Below are positions 34,532-44,747 of a stretch of 64,000 nt of DNA, piece after piece. The notes under the pieces were generated by a model that searched no databases, was not told the DNA's origin, and saw only the letters and a list, made by a program, of their open reading frames with translations. This DNA is from Chitinophagales bacterium. GTDB taxonomy: Bacteria; Bacteroidota; Bacteroidia; Chitinophagales; Chitinophagaceae. Location: NCBI GenBank assembly GCA_015654595.1, contig JAATGQ010000109.1:24005-88004 (forward strand), in the 5' to 3' direction. A program made the position numbers and the translations under genes. Positions within the stretch are counted from its first letter, which is position 1. Each line of letters opens with the position of its first letter.

Positions 34532-35706
34532 AAAAGCTGGCTGTTTTAACGACACATCCGATCCAATATAATGCGCCATTGTTCAAGCTGCTGGCTCAAA
34601 GAGCAAGGATCGAAGTGAAAGTTTTTTATACCTGGGGCGAGGACGTGTTGAAAGACAAGTTTGATCCCGGTTTTGGCAAAGTGATCACCTGGGACATTCC
34701 GTTGCTGCAAGGCTATCCTTACCAATTCTTAAAGAACGATTCCGAGAAACCCGGTTCTGATCATTTTAAAGGAATTTCCAATCCCGATGTTATCGAACAA
34801 CTGGATGCCTGGCATCCCGATGCCCTATTGATCTATGGTTGGAGTTACAAGAGCCATCTGGCGGTAATGCGGCATTACAAGGGGAAGACTCCGATTTTTT
34901 TCAGGGGCGATTCCACGATGCTGGACGAGCAGCCGGCGATCAAATCGTTTATTCGAATGCTGACCCTTCGCTGGGTCTATCGTCATTTGGATAAGGCCTT
35001 TTACGTAGGAACAAACAACAAAGAATATTTCAGACGCTGCGGTCTCCGGGAGCGGCAGTTGTTGCTGGCGCCTCATGCGATCAATAATCATTTCTTTGCC
35101 GAAAATGATGAGGAGGTGAGCCGCCGGGCGCTGGTCTGGCGGAAAGAACTGGGGATAGGCGAGAACGACTTTGTCTTTTTATTCGCGGGAAAACTAGAGC
35201 CCAAGAAATCTCCGCTGCTCTTGCTGGAAGCGTTTAAAAAGGCGCAATTCCCAAAGACGGTGCATCTTGTTATCGTAGGCAATGGGGAGCTGGAGCAGCA
35301 AATGAGATCCGGGGCCAAAGGTTATCCCGTTCATTTTCTCGGGTTTCAGAATCAAACGGCGATGCCTGCCGTCTACCGGCTGGCAGAATGTGTCGTACTT
35401 CCTTCTGGCGGACCTGGCGAAACCTGGGGCCTGGCGATCAATGAAGCGATGGCCTCCGGCCGTCCTGTCATCGCCAGCACCAAATGCGGTGGCGCCATCG
35501 ATCTGATCAGGGAGGGTCGGAATGGTTATATCTTTACAGCGGGAAATGCCGAAGAGTTGAAAGCGACGATGCAGAAGGCGGTTAATAATAAAAACATACG
35601 ATCGGAGATGCGCCGGCAGGCAAGGGAGGACATCCAGTCGTTCTCGCTGGACAGGGTCGCAGCGGTCATTGAAGAGGCGATGCTTACCGAATCCGAACAT
35701 ATTTAA
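34528..35706 (+). CDS. Family 4 glycosyltransferase
   Basis: 392 residues, GT-B fold. Starts KKLAVLTTHPIQYNAPLFKLL, a form common in capsule clusters; donor half has FLFAGKLEPKKSPLLLL and VLPSGGPGETWGLAINEAMASGRPVIAS (E-x7-E type). Four-base overlap with the gene before. Confidence 0.9.
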   Translation: MKKLAVLTTHPIQYNAPLFKLLAQRARIEVKVFYTWGEDVLKDKFDPGFGKVITWDIPLLQGYPYQFLKNDSEKPGSDHFKGISNPDVIEQLDAWHPDALLIYGWSYKSHLAVMRHYKGKTPIFFRGDSTMLDEQPAIKSFIRMLTLRWVYRHLDKAFYVGTNNKEYFRRCGLRERQLLLAPHAINNHFFAENDEEVSRRALVWRKELGIGENDFVFLFAGKLEPKKSPLLLLEAFKKAQFPKTVHLVIVGNGELEQQMRSGAKGYPVHFLGFQNQTAMPAVYRLAECVVLPSGGPGETWGLAINEAMASGRPVIASTKCGGAIDLIREGRNGYIFTAGNAEELKATMQKAVNNKNIRSEMRRQAREDIQSFSLDRVAAVIEEAMLTESEHI

Positions 35707-35709
35707 CTT

Positions 35710-36615
35710 ATGAGTATTGTTATTTGCCAGTTACCAAAAGCCGGTCTCGGAAATCAGCTGTTCCCGCTGCTGAAAGCCGCCGTATTTGCGCGGCTCAATG
35801 ATCTGCCTCTGCTGGTTACCGGGTACCATCAGTTGAAGATCGGACCCTGGCTGAGAGGCGAAAAGACCAAGCGTAACTATCATGGCTATTTTCTTTTCGA
35901 GAAAAGCATGATCGGTGAATATATCGACAGACTGAAGCTATACCAATACCGGAAATATGACCTGGTAAAGGAACCCGTTGTCAAAAAGCTGGAGGGGGGC
36001 AGCAAGGAGAAGAGGCAGTTTGTGTTTTCCGAAATACCACACTGGAGCGACTATTTCGCCGGCCTGAAAGAACACAGGTCACTGGCCATTTCTCTTTTTC
36101 ATGAGCTGATCAATCCGGCAGTGATAAGAAGTACCATTCGGGGCCATCGGCCTTCCGTCGGCGTTCATATCCGGATGGGAGATTTCCGGAAGCTAAAGGC
36201 AGGCGAAAACTTTGCGAGCGTAGGCGCTGTCCGCACACCGGAAATCTATTTTGTCGATATCATAAAAGCCATCCGCGAGATCCTCGGACTTCCGTTACCT
36301 GTGACTGTATTCACGGATGGATACCGCAGCGAGTTCGAGACACTTTTTACGATGCAGGACGTTCACCTGGAAGAAGGGAATAAAGATATAGAAGATCTTT
36401 TATTACTGTCGCAAAGCCAGTTTATTGTGGCTTCGGCGGGCAGCACGTTCAGCTACTGGGCCGGCTTTTTGTCCAATAGCCCGCTGATCCTGCATCCCGA
36501 CCATCTGCATGCGTCCATTCGCCCGGAAGAGGTCAATCGGCTTGTTTATGAAGGGCCTTTCGATCTGCAGGCCCAAAACGGATTGCTGAGAAGGAATATC
36601 ATTACTCTTATATGA
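35710..36615 (+). CDS. GT11-like fucosyltransferase
   Basis: 301 residues. KAGLGNQLFPLLKAAVFARL, VGVHIRMGDFRKL and SAGSTFSYWAGFL correspond in order to the three GT11 signatures of the enzyme at 26526, but the central motif reads H-I-R-M-G-D rather than H-x-R-R-x-D. It is therefore a divergent member, probably with a different acceptor. A third fucose-type transferase in the operon after 26526 and 29479. Confidence 0.75.
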   Translation: MSIVICQLPKAGLGNQLFPLLKAAVFARLNDLPLLVTGYHQLKIGPWLRGEKTKRNYHGYFLFEKSMIGEYIDRLKLYQYRKYDLVKEPVVKKLEGGSKEKRQFVFSEIPHWSDYFAGLKEHRSLAISLFHELINPAVIRSTIRGHRPSVGVHIRMGDFRKLKAGENFASVGAVRTPEIYFVDIIKAIREILGLPLPVTVFTDGYRSEFETLFTMQDVHLEEGNKDIEDLLLLSQSQFIVASAGSTFSYWAGFLSNSPLILHPDHLHASIRPEEVNRLVYEGPFDLQAQNGLLRRNIITLI

Positions 36616-36634
36616 ACCCAAAACTTTCCCTTCC

Positions 36635-37690
36635 TTGACACCTTTGAAGATTTTATTGGTCGGATCCGACCAGGTCTGGTCCCTGGAAAAGATCTATATG
36701 CGCTACCTCCTGGAAGAAGGGGTCAATGTCGAGTTGTTTGCGGCTCAGAATCTTTTCTACGCCTACAACAACAGCCTGATCAATAAAGTGATGGTGCGTT
36801 TGGGCATCGCCGGAATATACCGCTCTATAAACGAGGCCTTGCGCAGCCGGATACTGGCTTTCAAACCCGATATCGTGTGGGTCTTCAAAGGGATGGAGGT
36901 CATGCCGGAGACGATCGAATGGATAAGAGCGCAGGGGATTATCGCAGCGAATTATAATCCTGACAATCCTTTTATTTTCTCGGGCCGCGGCAGCGGTAAT
37001 AAATATGTTACCCAGAGCATTGGCCTTTTTGATCTTCACTTTACGTACAATCTCGAAGTGCTGAGAAGGCTGAAAGAAGAATATAAATTGCAAACAGTTT
37101 TCCTGCCCTTTGGTTTTGAACTTTCAGACGTTGTTTTCCAGTTGGCTGTAAAAGAGGAAGAGATTGGCAAAGTCTGTTTTCTGGGTAATCCCGATGCTGG
37201 CAGAGCCGTCTACATAAAGGAGCTGCTGGGCGCGGGTATTCCTGTGGATCTGTATGGCAATGAGTGGGAGAAGTTCGTAGAAAAACATTCGTTGATGCGT
37301 TCTTTCCCGGCGGTATACGGCGACGAGTTCTGGAAGGTGCTGCGGCGGTATAGGGTGCAGCTAAACCTGATGCGTATCCACAACGAGGATTCGCACAATA
37401 TGCGCAGCTTTGAAGTGCCCGGAGTCGGGGGCATCATGCTGGCGCCTGCGACGACAGAGCACCGGCTTTTCTTTAAAGACGGAGAAGAAGCATTTTTGTT
37501 TGGCTCGGCTGCGGAAGCCATAGAAAAAGCGCGGCAGATCCTGGATCTGCCGACCGTGGATGCGGATAAAATAAGAATGCGAGCCCGGCAGCGCTCGCTG
37601 GAGAGCGGTTATACCTATCAACAGCGTACGAAAGATGTTCTTCAGGAATTAAAACGACTGCATGCGGAAGCTGGCCATCATTCAATTTAA
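36635..37690 (+). CDS. CgeB-like glycosyltransferase (TTG start)
   Basis: 351 residues. The first in-frame ATG is at 36698, inside conserved sequence, so a TTG at 36635 (or 36644) is the likely start: LKILLVGSDQVWSLEKIYMRYL. The C-terminal half has KVCFLGNPDAGRAVYIKEL, NLMRIHNEDSHNMRSFEVPGVGGIML and a tail typical of Glyco_trans_1_2 / CgeB proteins. These are GT-B enzymes of surface or spore-coat glycans. Overlaps the next gene by 29 bases. Confidence 0.78.
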   Translation: MTPLKILLVGSDQVWSLEKIYMRYLLEEGVNVELFAAQNLFYAYNNSLINKVMVRLGIAGIYRSINEALRSRILAFKPDIVWVFKGMEVMPETIEWIRAQGIIAANYNPDNPFIFSGRGSGNKYVTQSIGLFDLHFTYNLEVLRRLKEEYKLQTVFLPFGFELSDVVFQLAVKEEEIGKVCFLGNPDAGRAVYIKELLGAGIPVDLYGNEWEKFVEKHSLMRSFPAVYGDEFWKVLRRYRVQLNLMRIHNEDSHNMRSFEVPGVGGIMLAPATTEHRLFFKDGEEAFLFGSAAEAIEKARQILDLPTVDADKIRMRARQRSLESGYTYQQRTKDVLQELKRLHAEAGHHSI

Positions 37691-38789
37691 TCCTATCGAG
37701 CTTTATCCGCCCGTTCTGAACTGGCTGAACTTCCTGGCGGAGAAATGCGGCGATGATATAGAAGTGCGCGTGTTTACCATGTCGCCCGCCGCCGCTTTTA
37801 CCCCATTTGTATCAGACGCGAAAAATATTCATATTGTTCGTGCCGGCAGATTGGGTAAGAAAGGAATAAAGGCGTATTGGAATTACCTGCTGTTCTATTT
37901 AACCGCCTTTTTGCAGCTATTGAGGTGGCGTCCCGGTATTGTTTTATATTATGAAACAATTTCCGCGCTGCCTGCACTTTGGTACAGGAAGTATTGGAAC
38001 CGCCGCGCGGAGCTGTACATTCACTACCATGAATATACCTCTCCGGAGGAATATCAGCAGGGTATGGTGCTGGGGAGATGGCTGCATCGGATGGAGAAAA
38101 GGACGTATAGCAGGGCGGCATGGATATCCCATACCAATCAGGATCGGATGGACCTGTTCCTTCGCGATCTGGGTCAGCCGTCAGGGCTTTCTGTTTTTAT
38201 ACTGCCCAATTATCCGCCGCGTTCCTGGCAACGCGCCGGCCGGGATGAGACCATTGGTCTGCCGGTGAGAATGGTCTATGTGGGGGCATTGAGTATGGAT
38301 ACGATGTACACAAGAGAGCTGGCGGAATGGGTGATCGGGCAATCAGGAAAGGTGACGCTGGATATTTATTCAGATAACCATACTCCTGAAGCGGCCGGCT
38401 TTTTAGATTCGTTGGGCAGCGACCTGGTCCGGTTCAAAAAAGGAGTGAATTATTTTTCCCTTCCGGCTATCCTTGGCGAGTATCATATTGGAGTTATTTT
38501 ATATAAAGGTCATATACCCAATTATGTGTATAATGCACCCAATAAACTGTTCGAATATATGGCTTGCGGGCTGGATGTCTGGTTTCCCGTGGTGATGAAG
38601 GGGTGTTATCCTTATATAACACAGGAGGTTTACCCAAAGGTGATGGCGGCAGACTTTGACAATCTTTCATCTCTGGATTGGCCGGCTGCGATCGACCGGT
38701 CCGGATTGGAATATGCCGTTTCCTCATTTTATGCGGAAAATGTGCTGGGCCAGCTGCTGTACCATATGAAACAAAAACGTGACGAATGA
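37662..38789 (+). CDS. GT4-like glycosyltransferase
   Basis: 375 residues. N-terminal KLAIIQFNPIELYPPVLNWLNFLA; a central hydrophobic helix (YWNYLLFYLTAFLQLL) and IHYHEYTSPEEYQQG in the acceptor domain. C-terminal VILYKGHIPNYVYNAPNKLFEYMACGLDVW is a recognised donor-domain motif. The retaining E-x7-E is reduced to NKLFEYMACG, as in several capsule GT4 relatives. Confidence 0.78.
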   Translation: MRKLAIIQFNPIELYPPVLNWLNFLAEKCGDDIEVRVFTMSPAAAFTPFVSDAKNIHIVRAGRLGKKGIKAYWNYLLFYLTAFLQLLRWRPGIVLYYETISALPALWYRKYWNRRAELYIHYHEYTSPEEYQQGMVLGRWLHRMEKRTYSRAAWISHTNQDRMDLFLRDLGQPSGLSVFILPNYPPRSWQRAGRDETIGLPVRMVYVGALSMDTMYTRELAEWVIGQSGKVTLDIYSDNHTPEAAGFLDSLGSDLVRFKKGVNYFSLPAILGEYHIGVILYKGHIPNYVYNAPNKLFEYMACGLDVWFPVVMKGCYPYITQEVYPKVMAADFDNLSSLDWPAAIDRSGLEYAVSSFYAENVLGQLLYHMKQKRDE

Positions 38790-40150
38790 AAGCGCTGTTA
38801 ATAGGACTCTGCATAGTTATCTATATCATCCTTCAGAACGAGGGCGGCCTGACCAATTGGGAGCAGCTTTCCGTTGTATTCTTTATATTTATCTTTCTGA
38901 CCTTCCTGGCGGACCTCGGCAAAAAGGTCGTGGTCCTCGACTTTACAAATCTGCTGGCTGTGATGACCTGTCTGATCATGCCGGTCATCTTTTACCATGT
39001 CTATACGACGGCCAATCCGCTGGCGAAGCTGTGGGCGAAATACATGCCCATCTCTTCCGACAGTTACTTTTCCTTTGCTGTACCGGCCTGTGTCGCCCTT
39101 TATGCAGGGCTCAAGCTGCCTTTGCGCAGGAAGAATAAATACGACGCCCATCCCCAGGCTTATCTCGATAATGTAAAGGCCTATCTGGCAAAGAATCCCA
39201 AACTGGGCTTATACCTGGTAATGGTCGGTGTCGGCGCGGGCCTGCTCAACTTCCTGGCGCCGGGAGGATTAAAGGAAGTGTTCTTTCTGATGGCCCACCT
39301 GATCTTCGTGGGCGTCTTTTATGTGATCTATTCTCCAAATAAATACAAGCGCTATATCGTTCCTGGTGTTATTGCGCTGATGTTGTCCGAAGCGATCGCA
39401 ACGGGGATGTTTGGTCACCTGATCTATATCCTGGCTTGTTCGGTCGTACTGCTGCTGCTGGGGTCGAAGATCTCTTTTGGACGAAAGCTGACCTACGCGT
39501 TATTTGGGCTTTTTCTTGTTACGGTGCTTCAATCCATAAAAGGGGACTACCGGAAACGGACCTGGGTTGGAGAAGGGGAAGCCGATCCGTTATACTTTGT
39601 CGAGTTGATATCGGATCGTATCGCATCGCCTTCTTCTATGTTTGACCCGAATGGGATGTTCGTTCTGTCGGTGCGGTTAAATCAGGGCTGGCTCGTAGCC
39701 AACACGATGAAGCTGGTGCCGGAAAGACACCCATTTGGAGATGGAGAACCCTTGCTGGAGGCGGTGGCGGCAACTTTTGTCCCGCGCGCATTATGGCCGG
39801 ATAAACCCGAGGCCGGAGGAAAGGCCAACCTAAAGCGATTCTGGGGTTTTGAGCTGGTTGGCTGGAGTACCAATATCGGTACGCTGGGGGAGGCCTACGC
39901 CAACTTCGACAGAGCGGGGGGGATTGCTTATATGTTCTTCTATGGACTCTTCTTCAACTTTATGCTTACCCTCCTTTTAAAGCAATCGGAGAAAAGACCT
40001 ACGCTGATCTTATGGATACCCTATCTGTTCTTTTCGGCGATCTCCGTTGAAACCGATCTGCTGACGACGATGGGTGCTCTTGTTAAAGGCGTTATCTTTA
40101 CCTTTATCGTGTTTCGCGCTTTTCACTACTTTTTCCGGATGCAACTATGA
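38786..40150 (+). CDS. Wzy-like polytopic membrane protein (possible glycan polymerase)
   Basis: 454 residues with about ten to twelve membrane helices and a large hydrophilic loop (residues ~250-360, KGDYRKRTWVGEGEADP to FVPRALWPDKPEAGGKANLKRFWGFELVG). The loop with FVPRALWPDKP and the final paired helices resemble polymerases of O-antigen and exopolysaccharide clusters, a group recognised by topology more than sequence. Wzy acts in the flippase-dependent pathway, but this operon has an ABC exporter and no flippase that I can see. Four-base overlaps with both neighbours. Confidence 0.65.
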   Translation: MKALLIGLCIVIYIILQNEGGLTNWEQLSVVFFIFIFLTFLADLGKKVVVLDFTNLLAVMTCLIMPVIFYHVYTTANPLAKLWAKYMPISSDSYFSFAVPACVALYAGLKLPLRRKNKYDAHPQAYLDNVKAYLAKNPKLGLYLVMVGVGAGLLNFLAPGGLKEVFFLMAHLIFVGVFYVIYSPNKYKRYIVPGVIALMLSEAIATGMFGHLIYILACSVVLLLLGSKISFGRKLTYALFGLFLVTVLQSIKGDYRKRTWVGEGEADPLYFVELISDRIASPSSMFDPNGMFVLSVRLNQGWLVANTMKLVPERHPFGDGEPLLEAVAATFVPRALWPDKPEAGGKANLKRFWGFELVGWSTNIGTLGEAYANFDRAGGIAYMFFYGLFFNFMLTLLLKQSEKRPTLILWIPYLFFSAISVETDLLTTMGALVKGVIFTFIVFRAFHYFFRMQL

Positions 40151-41169
40151 CCTATCCCATACATTATTTTTATCGGCATCCGCATCCTATCTACTTCAGC
40201 ATCGAAAAGTTGTTTGCCGGCATAAGCCGGCAGATCAGGCAGGAACATGCCGGAGAATTTGCGGTACAGGATGTCGTTTTACCCTACAATACCGGCGCCA
40301 GCACCCTGCTTAAAAATCTGCGTTTTGCCAAGCGTCGCCAGGGGATGATCAATCATGTTACCGGCGATGTTCACTATGCCTTATTAGCCTGCAGCAAACG
40401 CAATATCGATGTGCTGACGGTCCATGACTGCGTGCTTTTGCATCAGTATCCGGCCGGGACCCTGCGGCATAGTCTGCTGAAGTGGATACTCTACGTTCTT
40501 CCCGTCAGAAAAGCCGATGTAGTGACCGTGATCTCCGGGAAGACCAAGGAAGAATTGATCCGATTTACAAAATGTGATCCCGATAAAATAAGGGTGATCC
40601 CCAACTTCGTCGAAGCCGTCTTCCAGCCTTCGCCTTATATCTTTAATCCGCAGTTGCCGAAGATCCTGTTTGTCGGCAGTACGCCCAATAAGAATCTGCA
40701 GCGTCTGGCGGAGGCGGTCACCGGGCTGGATGTCCATCTGGATATTGTTGCCATCCTTACGGAAGAACAAAGGGCGATGCTCAACGAGCGGGGCATCCGT
40801 TATACCGTCGCGTCAGGGCTTTCGCCGGAAGCGCTGCTGGAAAAATATCATTCCTGTGATCTGCTGGCCTTTCCTTCAACCTACGAAGGTTTTGGATTGC
40901 CGATCGTCGAGGCACAGGCCGTCGGAAGACCGGTCCTGACCAGCAGTTTGTCGCCGATGAAAGAGGTGGCTGGAGAAGGCGCATTACTGGTAGACCCTTA
41001 TGACGTGGCTTCTATAAGGGCTGGTATCCTGGAAATTATCCAAAAAGACGGGGTCAGAAATAAACTGATAGCGGCCGGTTTATCAAATGTTAATCGATTT
41101 CGTGTCGAAAATATAACGGCGCAGTACGTAGATTTGTATAAGGAGCTGATACGCCGAAAAGCCCTGTGA
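40147..41169 (+). CDS. Family 4 glycosyltransferase
   Basis: 340 residues, GT-B fold. Acceptor half: VTGDVHYALLACSKRNIDVLTVHDCVLLH and ADVVTVISGKTKEELIRF. Donor half: KILFVGSTPNKNLQRL and LAFPSTYEGFGLPIVEAQAVGRPVLTS, with E-x7-E, and GEGALLVDPYD. A WbaZ/mannosyltransferase-like layout. Confidence 0.9.
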   Translation: MTYPIHYFYRHPHPIYFSIEKLFAGISRQIRQEHAGEFAVQDVVLPYNTGASTLLKNLRFAKRRQGMINHVTGDVHYALLACSKRNIDVLTVHDCVLLHQYPAGTLRHSLLKWILYVLPVRKADVVTVISGKTKEELIRFTKCDPDKIRVIPNFVEAVFQPSPYIFNPQLPKILFVGSTPNKNLQRLAEAVTGLDVHLDIVAILTEEQRAMLNERGIRYTVASGLSPEALLEKYHSCDLLAFPSTYEGFGLPIVEAQAVGRPVLTSSLSPMKEVAGEGALLVDPYDVASIRAGILEIIQKDGVRNKLIAAGLSNVNRFRVENITAQYVDLYKELIRRKAL

Positions 41170-41211
41170 TCTTCCGGAAGGGATCACTTAGACCCAATAA
41201 CTTTGAAAAAC

Positions 41212-42093
41212 ATGGAATTTGTAGAGACCTATCGCCAGCTCTTGCAATACAAACCCGAGACGGCAAGATCCCGGGTTCGGAAAATGGCATTGTCCTTTCT
41301 TTCTGCGGGGTACCGCCTTTCTCATTCCTATGCGAAGATCTTCAGTCTGCCCCGGATACAGTTTCTTTATATTCATCATATCTTCCAGGACGAAGAAAAG
41401 AACCTCGACCGTATGCTGCAAGCCCTGTCTGTTCACCACCAGTTTATCTCCTATTCCGATGCCGTTGAAAGAATATTGACGGGAAACATTGATAAACCCT
41501 ATATCTGTATCAGTTCCGACGACGGGCTGAAAAACAACCTTTCGGCGGCGGCTGTGCTTAATAAATTCAGGGTCAGCGGCTGTTTTTTTGTATGTCCATC
41601 GATCGTCGGGGAAAAAGATCCGGCGAGGATTGAAGCCTTTGCGCGGCAGCGGCTGCATTTTCCACCTGTCGAATTCATGACCTGGGAGGATATTGCCGAG
41701 CTGCAGCGGCAGGGGCATGAGATTGGGGCCCATACCCTGTCGCATATCAATGTTGCGGGGACGCCGGCAGACCAGCTCGAAGAAGAGATTGGGGGCTGCT
41801 ATGACGTGATCCGTCAGCGATGCGGCAGCTCCGATCACTTTGCCTACCCCTATGGCCGGTACAGCGATTTTTCGGGACTGGGCCGGGAAATAACCTTTCG
41901 CAGCGGATATCGCAGTTGTGCATCGGCGGCCCGAGGCTGTCATATCGTGGCCGACGGCGTAAAGACAAATCCTGCTGACCTTTTGATCCGAAGAGATCAT
42001 ATCGTACTAACCTGGCCTCTCCCGCATATTCTTTACTTTATTGCGCGAAATGCATCGGCTGCCGATGTAAAAAACAATTATTTCCCCTACTAA
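41212..42093 (+). CDS. NodB-like polysaccharide deacetylase
   Basis: 293 residues from the ATG at 41212 (a TTG at 41203 is also in frame). NodB-fold motifs: ICISSDDGLKNN (motif 1, D-D), GAHTLSHIN (motif 2, H-x3-H metal ligands) and HFAYPYGRYSDF (motif 3). It would remove N- or O-acetyl groups from the glycan or its lipid-linked precursor. No signal peptide is visible, so it may act in the cytosol, unlike exported deacetylases such as PgaB. One-base overlap with the next gene. Confidence 0.85.
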   Translation: MEFVETYRQLLQYKPETARSRVRKMALSFLSAGYRLSHSYAKIFSLPRIQFLYIHHIFQDEEKNLDRMLQALSVHHQFISYSDAVERILTGNIDKPYICISSDDGLKNNLSAAAVLNKFRVSGCFFVCPSIVGEKDPARIEAFARQRLHFPPVEFMTWEDIAELQRQGHEIGAHTLSHINVAGTPADQLEEEIGGCYDVIRQRCGSSDHFAYPYGRYSDFSGLGREITFRSGYRSCASAARGCHIVADGVKTNPADLLIRRDHIVLTWPLPHILYFIARNASAADVKNNYFPY

Positions 42094-42878
42094 TGCGTAT
42101 TGTTATCCTGACCAGCAGCAGAAAAGGCACGGCATCTTACTGTCTGTCCGTACTACTGGAGCAGCCGGGTATAGACGTCGTACAGGTGATCTATAACCAG
42201 GGCCAGGTAAAGAATAAGTCAAAATTTTACCGGCAAAAGATCCGGAAAATGATCCGTATCGGCCTGTGGGGCGCCCTCAACGGGATAAGAATGCGGAAAT
42301 GGTACGCCATTACTGCGGTGGACGGGCGGCCGATCGAAGATATAGAGACCGTCTGCAAAAATAATAACATACCCTTTGCCGTTACTGAAGGGATTAATAC
42401 ACAGACTACTATCGCATTAATGACCGCCTGTGATGCAGATTTGGGTCTGAGCCTTGGCAACAGCTATATTTCGCCAAAGGTGTTCACGATCCCGCGCCGG
42501 GGGATGTTAAATATACACGGTGAAATCCTACCCGCCTTTCAGAATGCGCAAAGCGTTATCTGGCAGCTGCATGAAGGGAGTGCCGAAACAGGGTACACTA
42601 TTCATAAGATCGAGAAAAAGATCGATACAGGCCAGATCATAAAACAGGAACGATTCCCGATCCTGTTTAGAGACACGTTGGGTCGGACAGTGACAGATAC
42701 GTGTATGCAGATACTGAAAAGGGCTGCCAGCGGTCTTGCCGAAGTATTGACGGATTATGATCGATTCGACCGGGAGGCGATGCCGCAGGGAGCCGGAAGA
42801 TCTTTTACGACACCTTCTGCCCGGCAATTTTTCAGGATGCTGAAGAATTACCGGAAATTGAAGAAAAAAATACAATAG
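42093..42878 (+). CDS. Formyltransferase-family enzyme (sugar N-formyl- or related one-carbon transfer)
   Basis: 261 residues. The catalytic core of the methionyl-tRNA formyltransferase family is recognisable: LNIHGEILPAFQNAQ (Asn and His of the N-x-H triad) and IHKIEKKIDTGQII (Asp). The usual S-L-L-P-x-x-R-G segment is altered (EILPAFQNA). Members in surface-sugar clusters N-formylate dTDP- or GDP-amino sugars using formyl-tetrahydrofolate. The N-terminal Rossmann part (RIVILTSSRKGTASYCLSVL) is shorter than usual. Confidence 0.75.
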   Translation: MRIVILTSSRKGTASYCLSVLLEQPGIDVVQVIYNQGQVKNKSKFYRQKIRKMIRIGLWGALNGIRMRKWYAITAVDGRPIEDIETVCKNNNIPFAVTEGINTQTTIALMTACDADLGLSLGNSYISPKVFTIPRRGMLNIHGEILPAFQNAQSVIWQLHEGSAETGYTIHKIEKKIDTGQIIKQERFPILFRDTLGRTVTDTCMQILKRAASGLAEVLTDYDRFDREAMPQGAGRSFTTPSARQFFRMLKNYRKLKKKIQ

Positions 42879-42881
42879 CCT

Positions 42882-44747
42882 ATGTGCGGGATATCCGGAA
42901 TAATAAGCCATAAGGGCGCAGCTGAGCTGGATGAAAAGATCCGGAGAATCAATGGCGCCATGTCTCACCGCGGACCGGATGCTGACGGATTTTTTGTCAG
43001 CGAAGGAGTTGCGCTGGGCCATCGCCGGTTATCTATTCTGGACCTGTCTTCTGCCGCCAACCAACCCTTTTTCGATCATTCCGGTCGGTACGTCACCGTG
43101 TTCAACGGAGAGATCTATAACTTCCAGGAGATAAAAAGCGAGTTAAAGGATTATCCTTTTGTGACGACCAGCGACACCGAGGTGATGATTGCCGCCTATG
43201 CAAAATGGGGGGCAGCCTGCCTGGAAAAATTCAGGGGCATGTTTGCGATCGCGATCTGGGATAAGATGGAGCGATCCCTTTTTATGGCCAGGGACCGGTT
43301 TGGGGTAAAGCCGTTCTATTACTACAAAGACGATCAGCAGCTGATCTTTGCTTCCGAAATACGGGCATTGCTGGCATCGGGTATAGTCCCGAGAAAGCTG
43401 GACAGGAATGCGCTGGTCGATTATCTTAAATATCAATCCTTTGTATCCCCTAACACGATCATCGAGGGGATAACCGAGCTGAGAGCCGGTACCTGGTTAA
43501 AGTATAAAGATGGGGGCGTCGAAGAAAAAGTCTATTGGGACATTACAAAGGTGCGCCGTCCTATGGAGGGCGTTTCCCTGTCCGATGTACAGCAGCAGAT
43601 CCGGGAACTTCTTTACCAGTCCGTAGAGCGCCGTCTCGTCAGTGACGTTCCGCTGGGCGCCTTTTTATCCGGCGGGATAGACTCGAGCCTGGTGGTTGCG
43701 ATCATGTCCAGGGTGAGCAAGTCAAAGACCAATGCGTTCACGATCTCTTTTGAAGAAAAAGAATACGACGAGTCCTCCTATGCCGAGCTGGTAGCCAAAA
43801 AATTTGGGGTCCATCATAATAAAGTCCTGCTTCGTCCCCAGGATTTCCTCGATAAACTTCCGGCGGCGCTCGATGCGATGGATCTCCCCAGCGGCGATGG
43901 ACTGAACACCTATGTAGTTTCCGGTGCGATCCGGAAGACCGGTATCGTGGTGGCGTTGTCGGGTATCGGGGGGGATGAGCTTTTTGCCGGTTACCCGATA
44001 TTCCAGCAATACCAGCGTATTCGGAAAAAGGCGGGTCTTTTTGATCATAGTCTCCTGGGACGAAAAGCGCTGGCTGCGCTGCTGCCTGCCTCCAATCAGC
44101 GTTTCTCACGGATGAAACAGCTCGCAGAAGCGCCTTCTGCCAGTATCGCCGATATCTATCCCATTTTCCGGAGTATCCAGAACAAGCATAGCCTTTCCCG
44201 ATTGCTGCCTGATTATAAAATCTCCGAAGGACAGACGCTGGAGAATTATTTGAAGATAAAGGGCGGGGACATCGCCCTTTTCCCGGACTTTAGTCAGGTT
44301 TCCATTGGCGATTACCTTGGCTATACCCAGTCGGTGCTGCTGAAGGACGCCGACCAGATGAGCATGGCTTCTTCGCTGGAGTTAAGAGAGCCTTTCTTTG
44401 ACCACGATCTGGTCGAGTATGTGCTGAATGTGCCGGACGATCTGAAATATCCCCGCTATCCAAAGCGTTTGCTGGTGGAGTCTTTTGGCGATCTGCTGCC
44501 TTCCGAGATCGTATTCCGGAAAAAGCAGGGGTTTGTGCTTCCTTATGACGTCTGGCTTCGTAAGGACCTGAGAAGCTTTTGTGAAGAAAGGATAAAAAAT
44601 CTGGCAGCGAGAGGTATCTTCTCCGAATCCGCGTTGATCAAGTATTGGGACGATTTCATCCAAAATAAGTCTAATATCCGCTGGGCCGATATCTGGATCT
44701 TTATCGTTTTAGAATATTGGCTGGAGAAAAACAATATCAGTGCATGA
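42882..44747 (+). CDS. asnB: Glutamine-hydrolysing asparagine synthase-like amidotransferase
   Basis: 621 residues. N-terminal Ntn glutaminase with catalytic Cys2 (MCGISGIISHKG), HRGPDADG and VFNGEIYNFQEI; C-terminal ATP-pyrophosphatase domain with LSGGIDSSLV (PP loop) and ALSGIGGDELFAGYP. Inside polysaccharide operons such enzymes are thought to amidate uronic acid carboxyl groups rather than make asparagine; the WlbA-like genes at 8281 suggest uronic acids may be made in this cell. The 4-base overlap with the next gene supports membership of the operon. Confidence 0.88.
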   Translation: MCGISGIISHKGAAELDEKIRRINGAMSHRGPDADGFFVSEGVALGHRRLSILDLSSAANQPFFDHSGRYVTVFNGEIYNFQEIKSELKDYPFVTTSDTEVMIAAYAKWGAACLEKFRGMFAIAIWDKMERSLFMARDRFGVKPFYYYKDDQQLIFASEIRALLASGIVPRKLDRNALVDYLKYQSFVSPNTIIEGITELRAGTWLKYKDGGVEEKVYWDITKVRRPMEGVSLSDVQQQIRELLYQSVERRLVSDVPLGAFLSGGIDSSLVVAIMSRVSKSKTNAFTISFEEKEYDESSYAELVAKKFGVHHNKVLLRPQDFLDKLPAALDAMDLPSGDGLNTYVVSGAIRKTGIVVALSGIGGDELFAGYPIFQQYQRIRKKAGLFDHSLLGRKALAALLPASNQRFSRMKQLAEAPSASIADIYPIFRSIQNKHSLSRLLPDYKISEGQTLENYLKIKGGDIALFPDFSQVSIGDYLGYTQSVLLKDADQMSMASSLELREPFFDHDLVEYVLNVPDDLKYPRYPKRLLVESFGDLLPSEIVFRKKQGFVLPYDVWLRKDLRSFCEERIKNLAARGIFSESALIKYWDDFIQNKSNIRWADIWIFIVLEYWLEKNNISA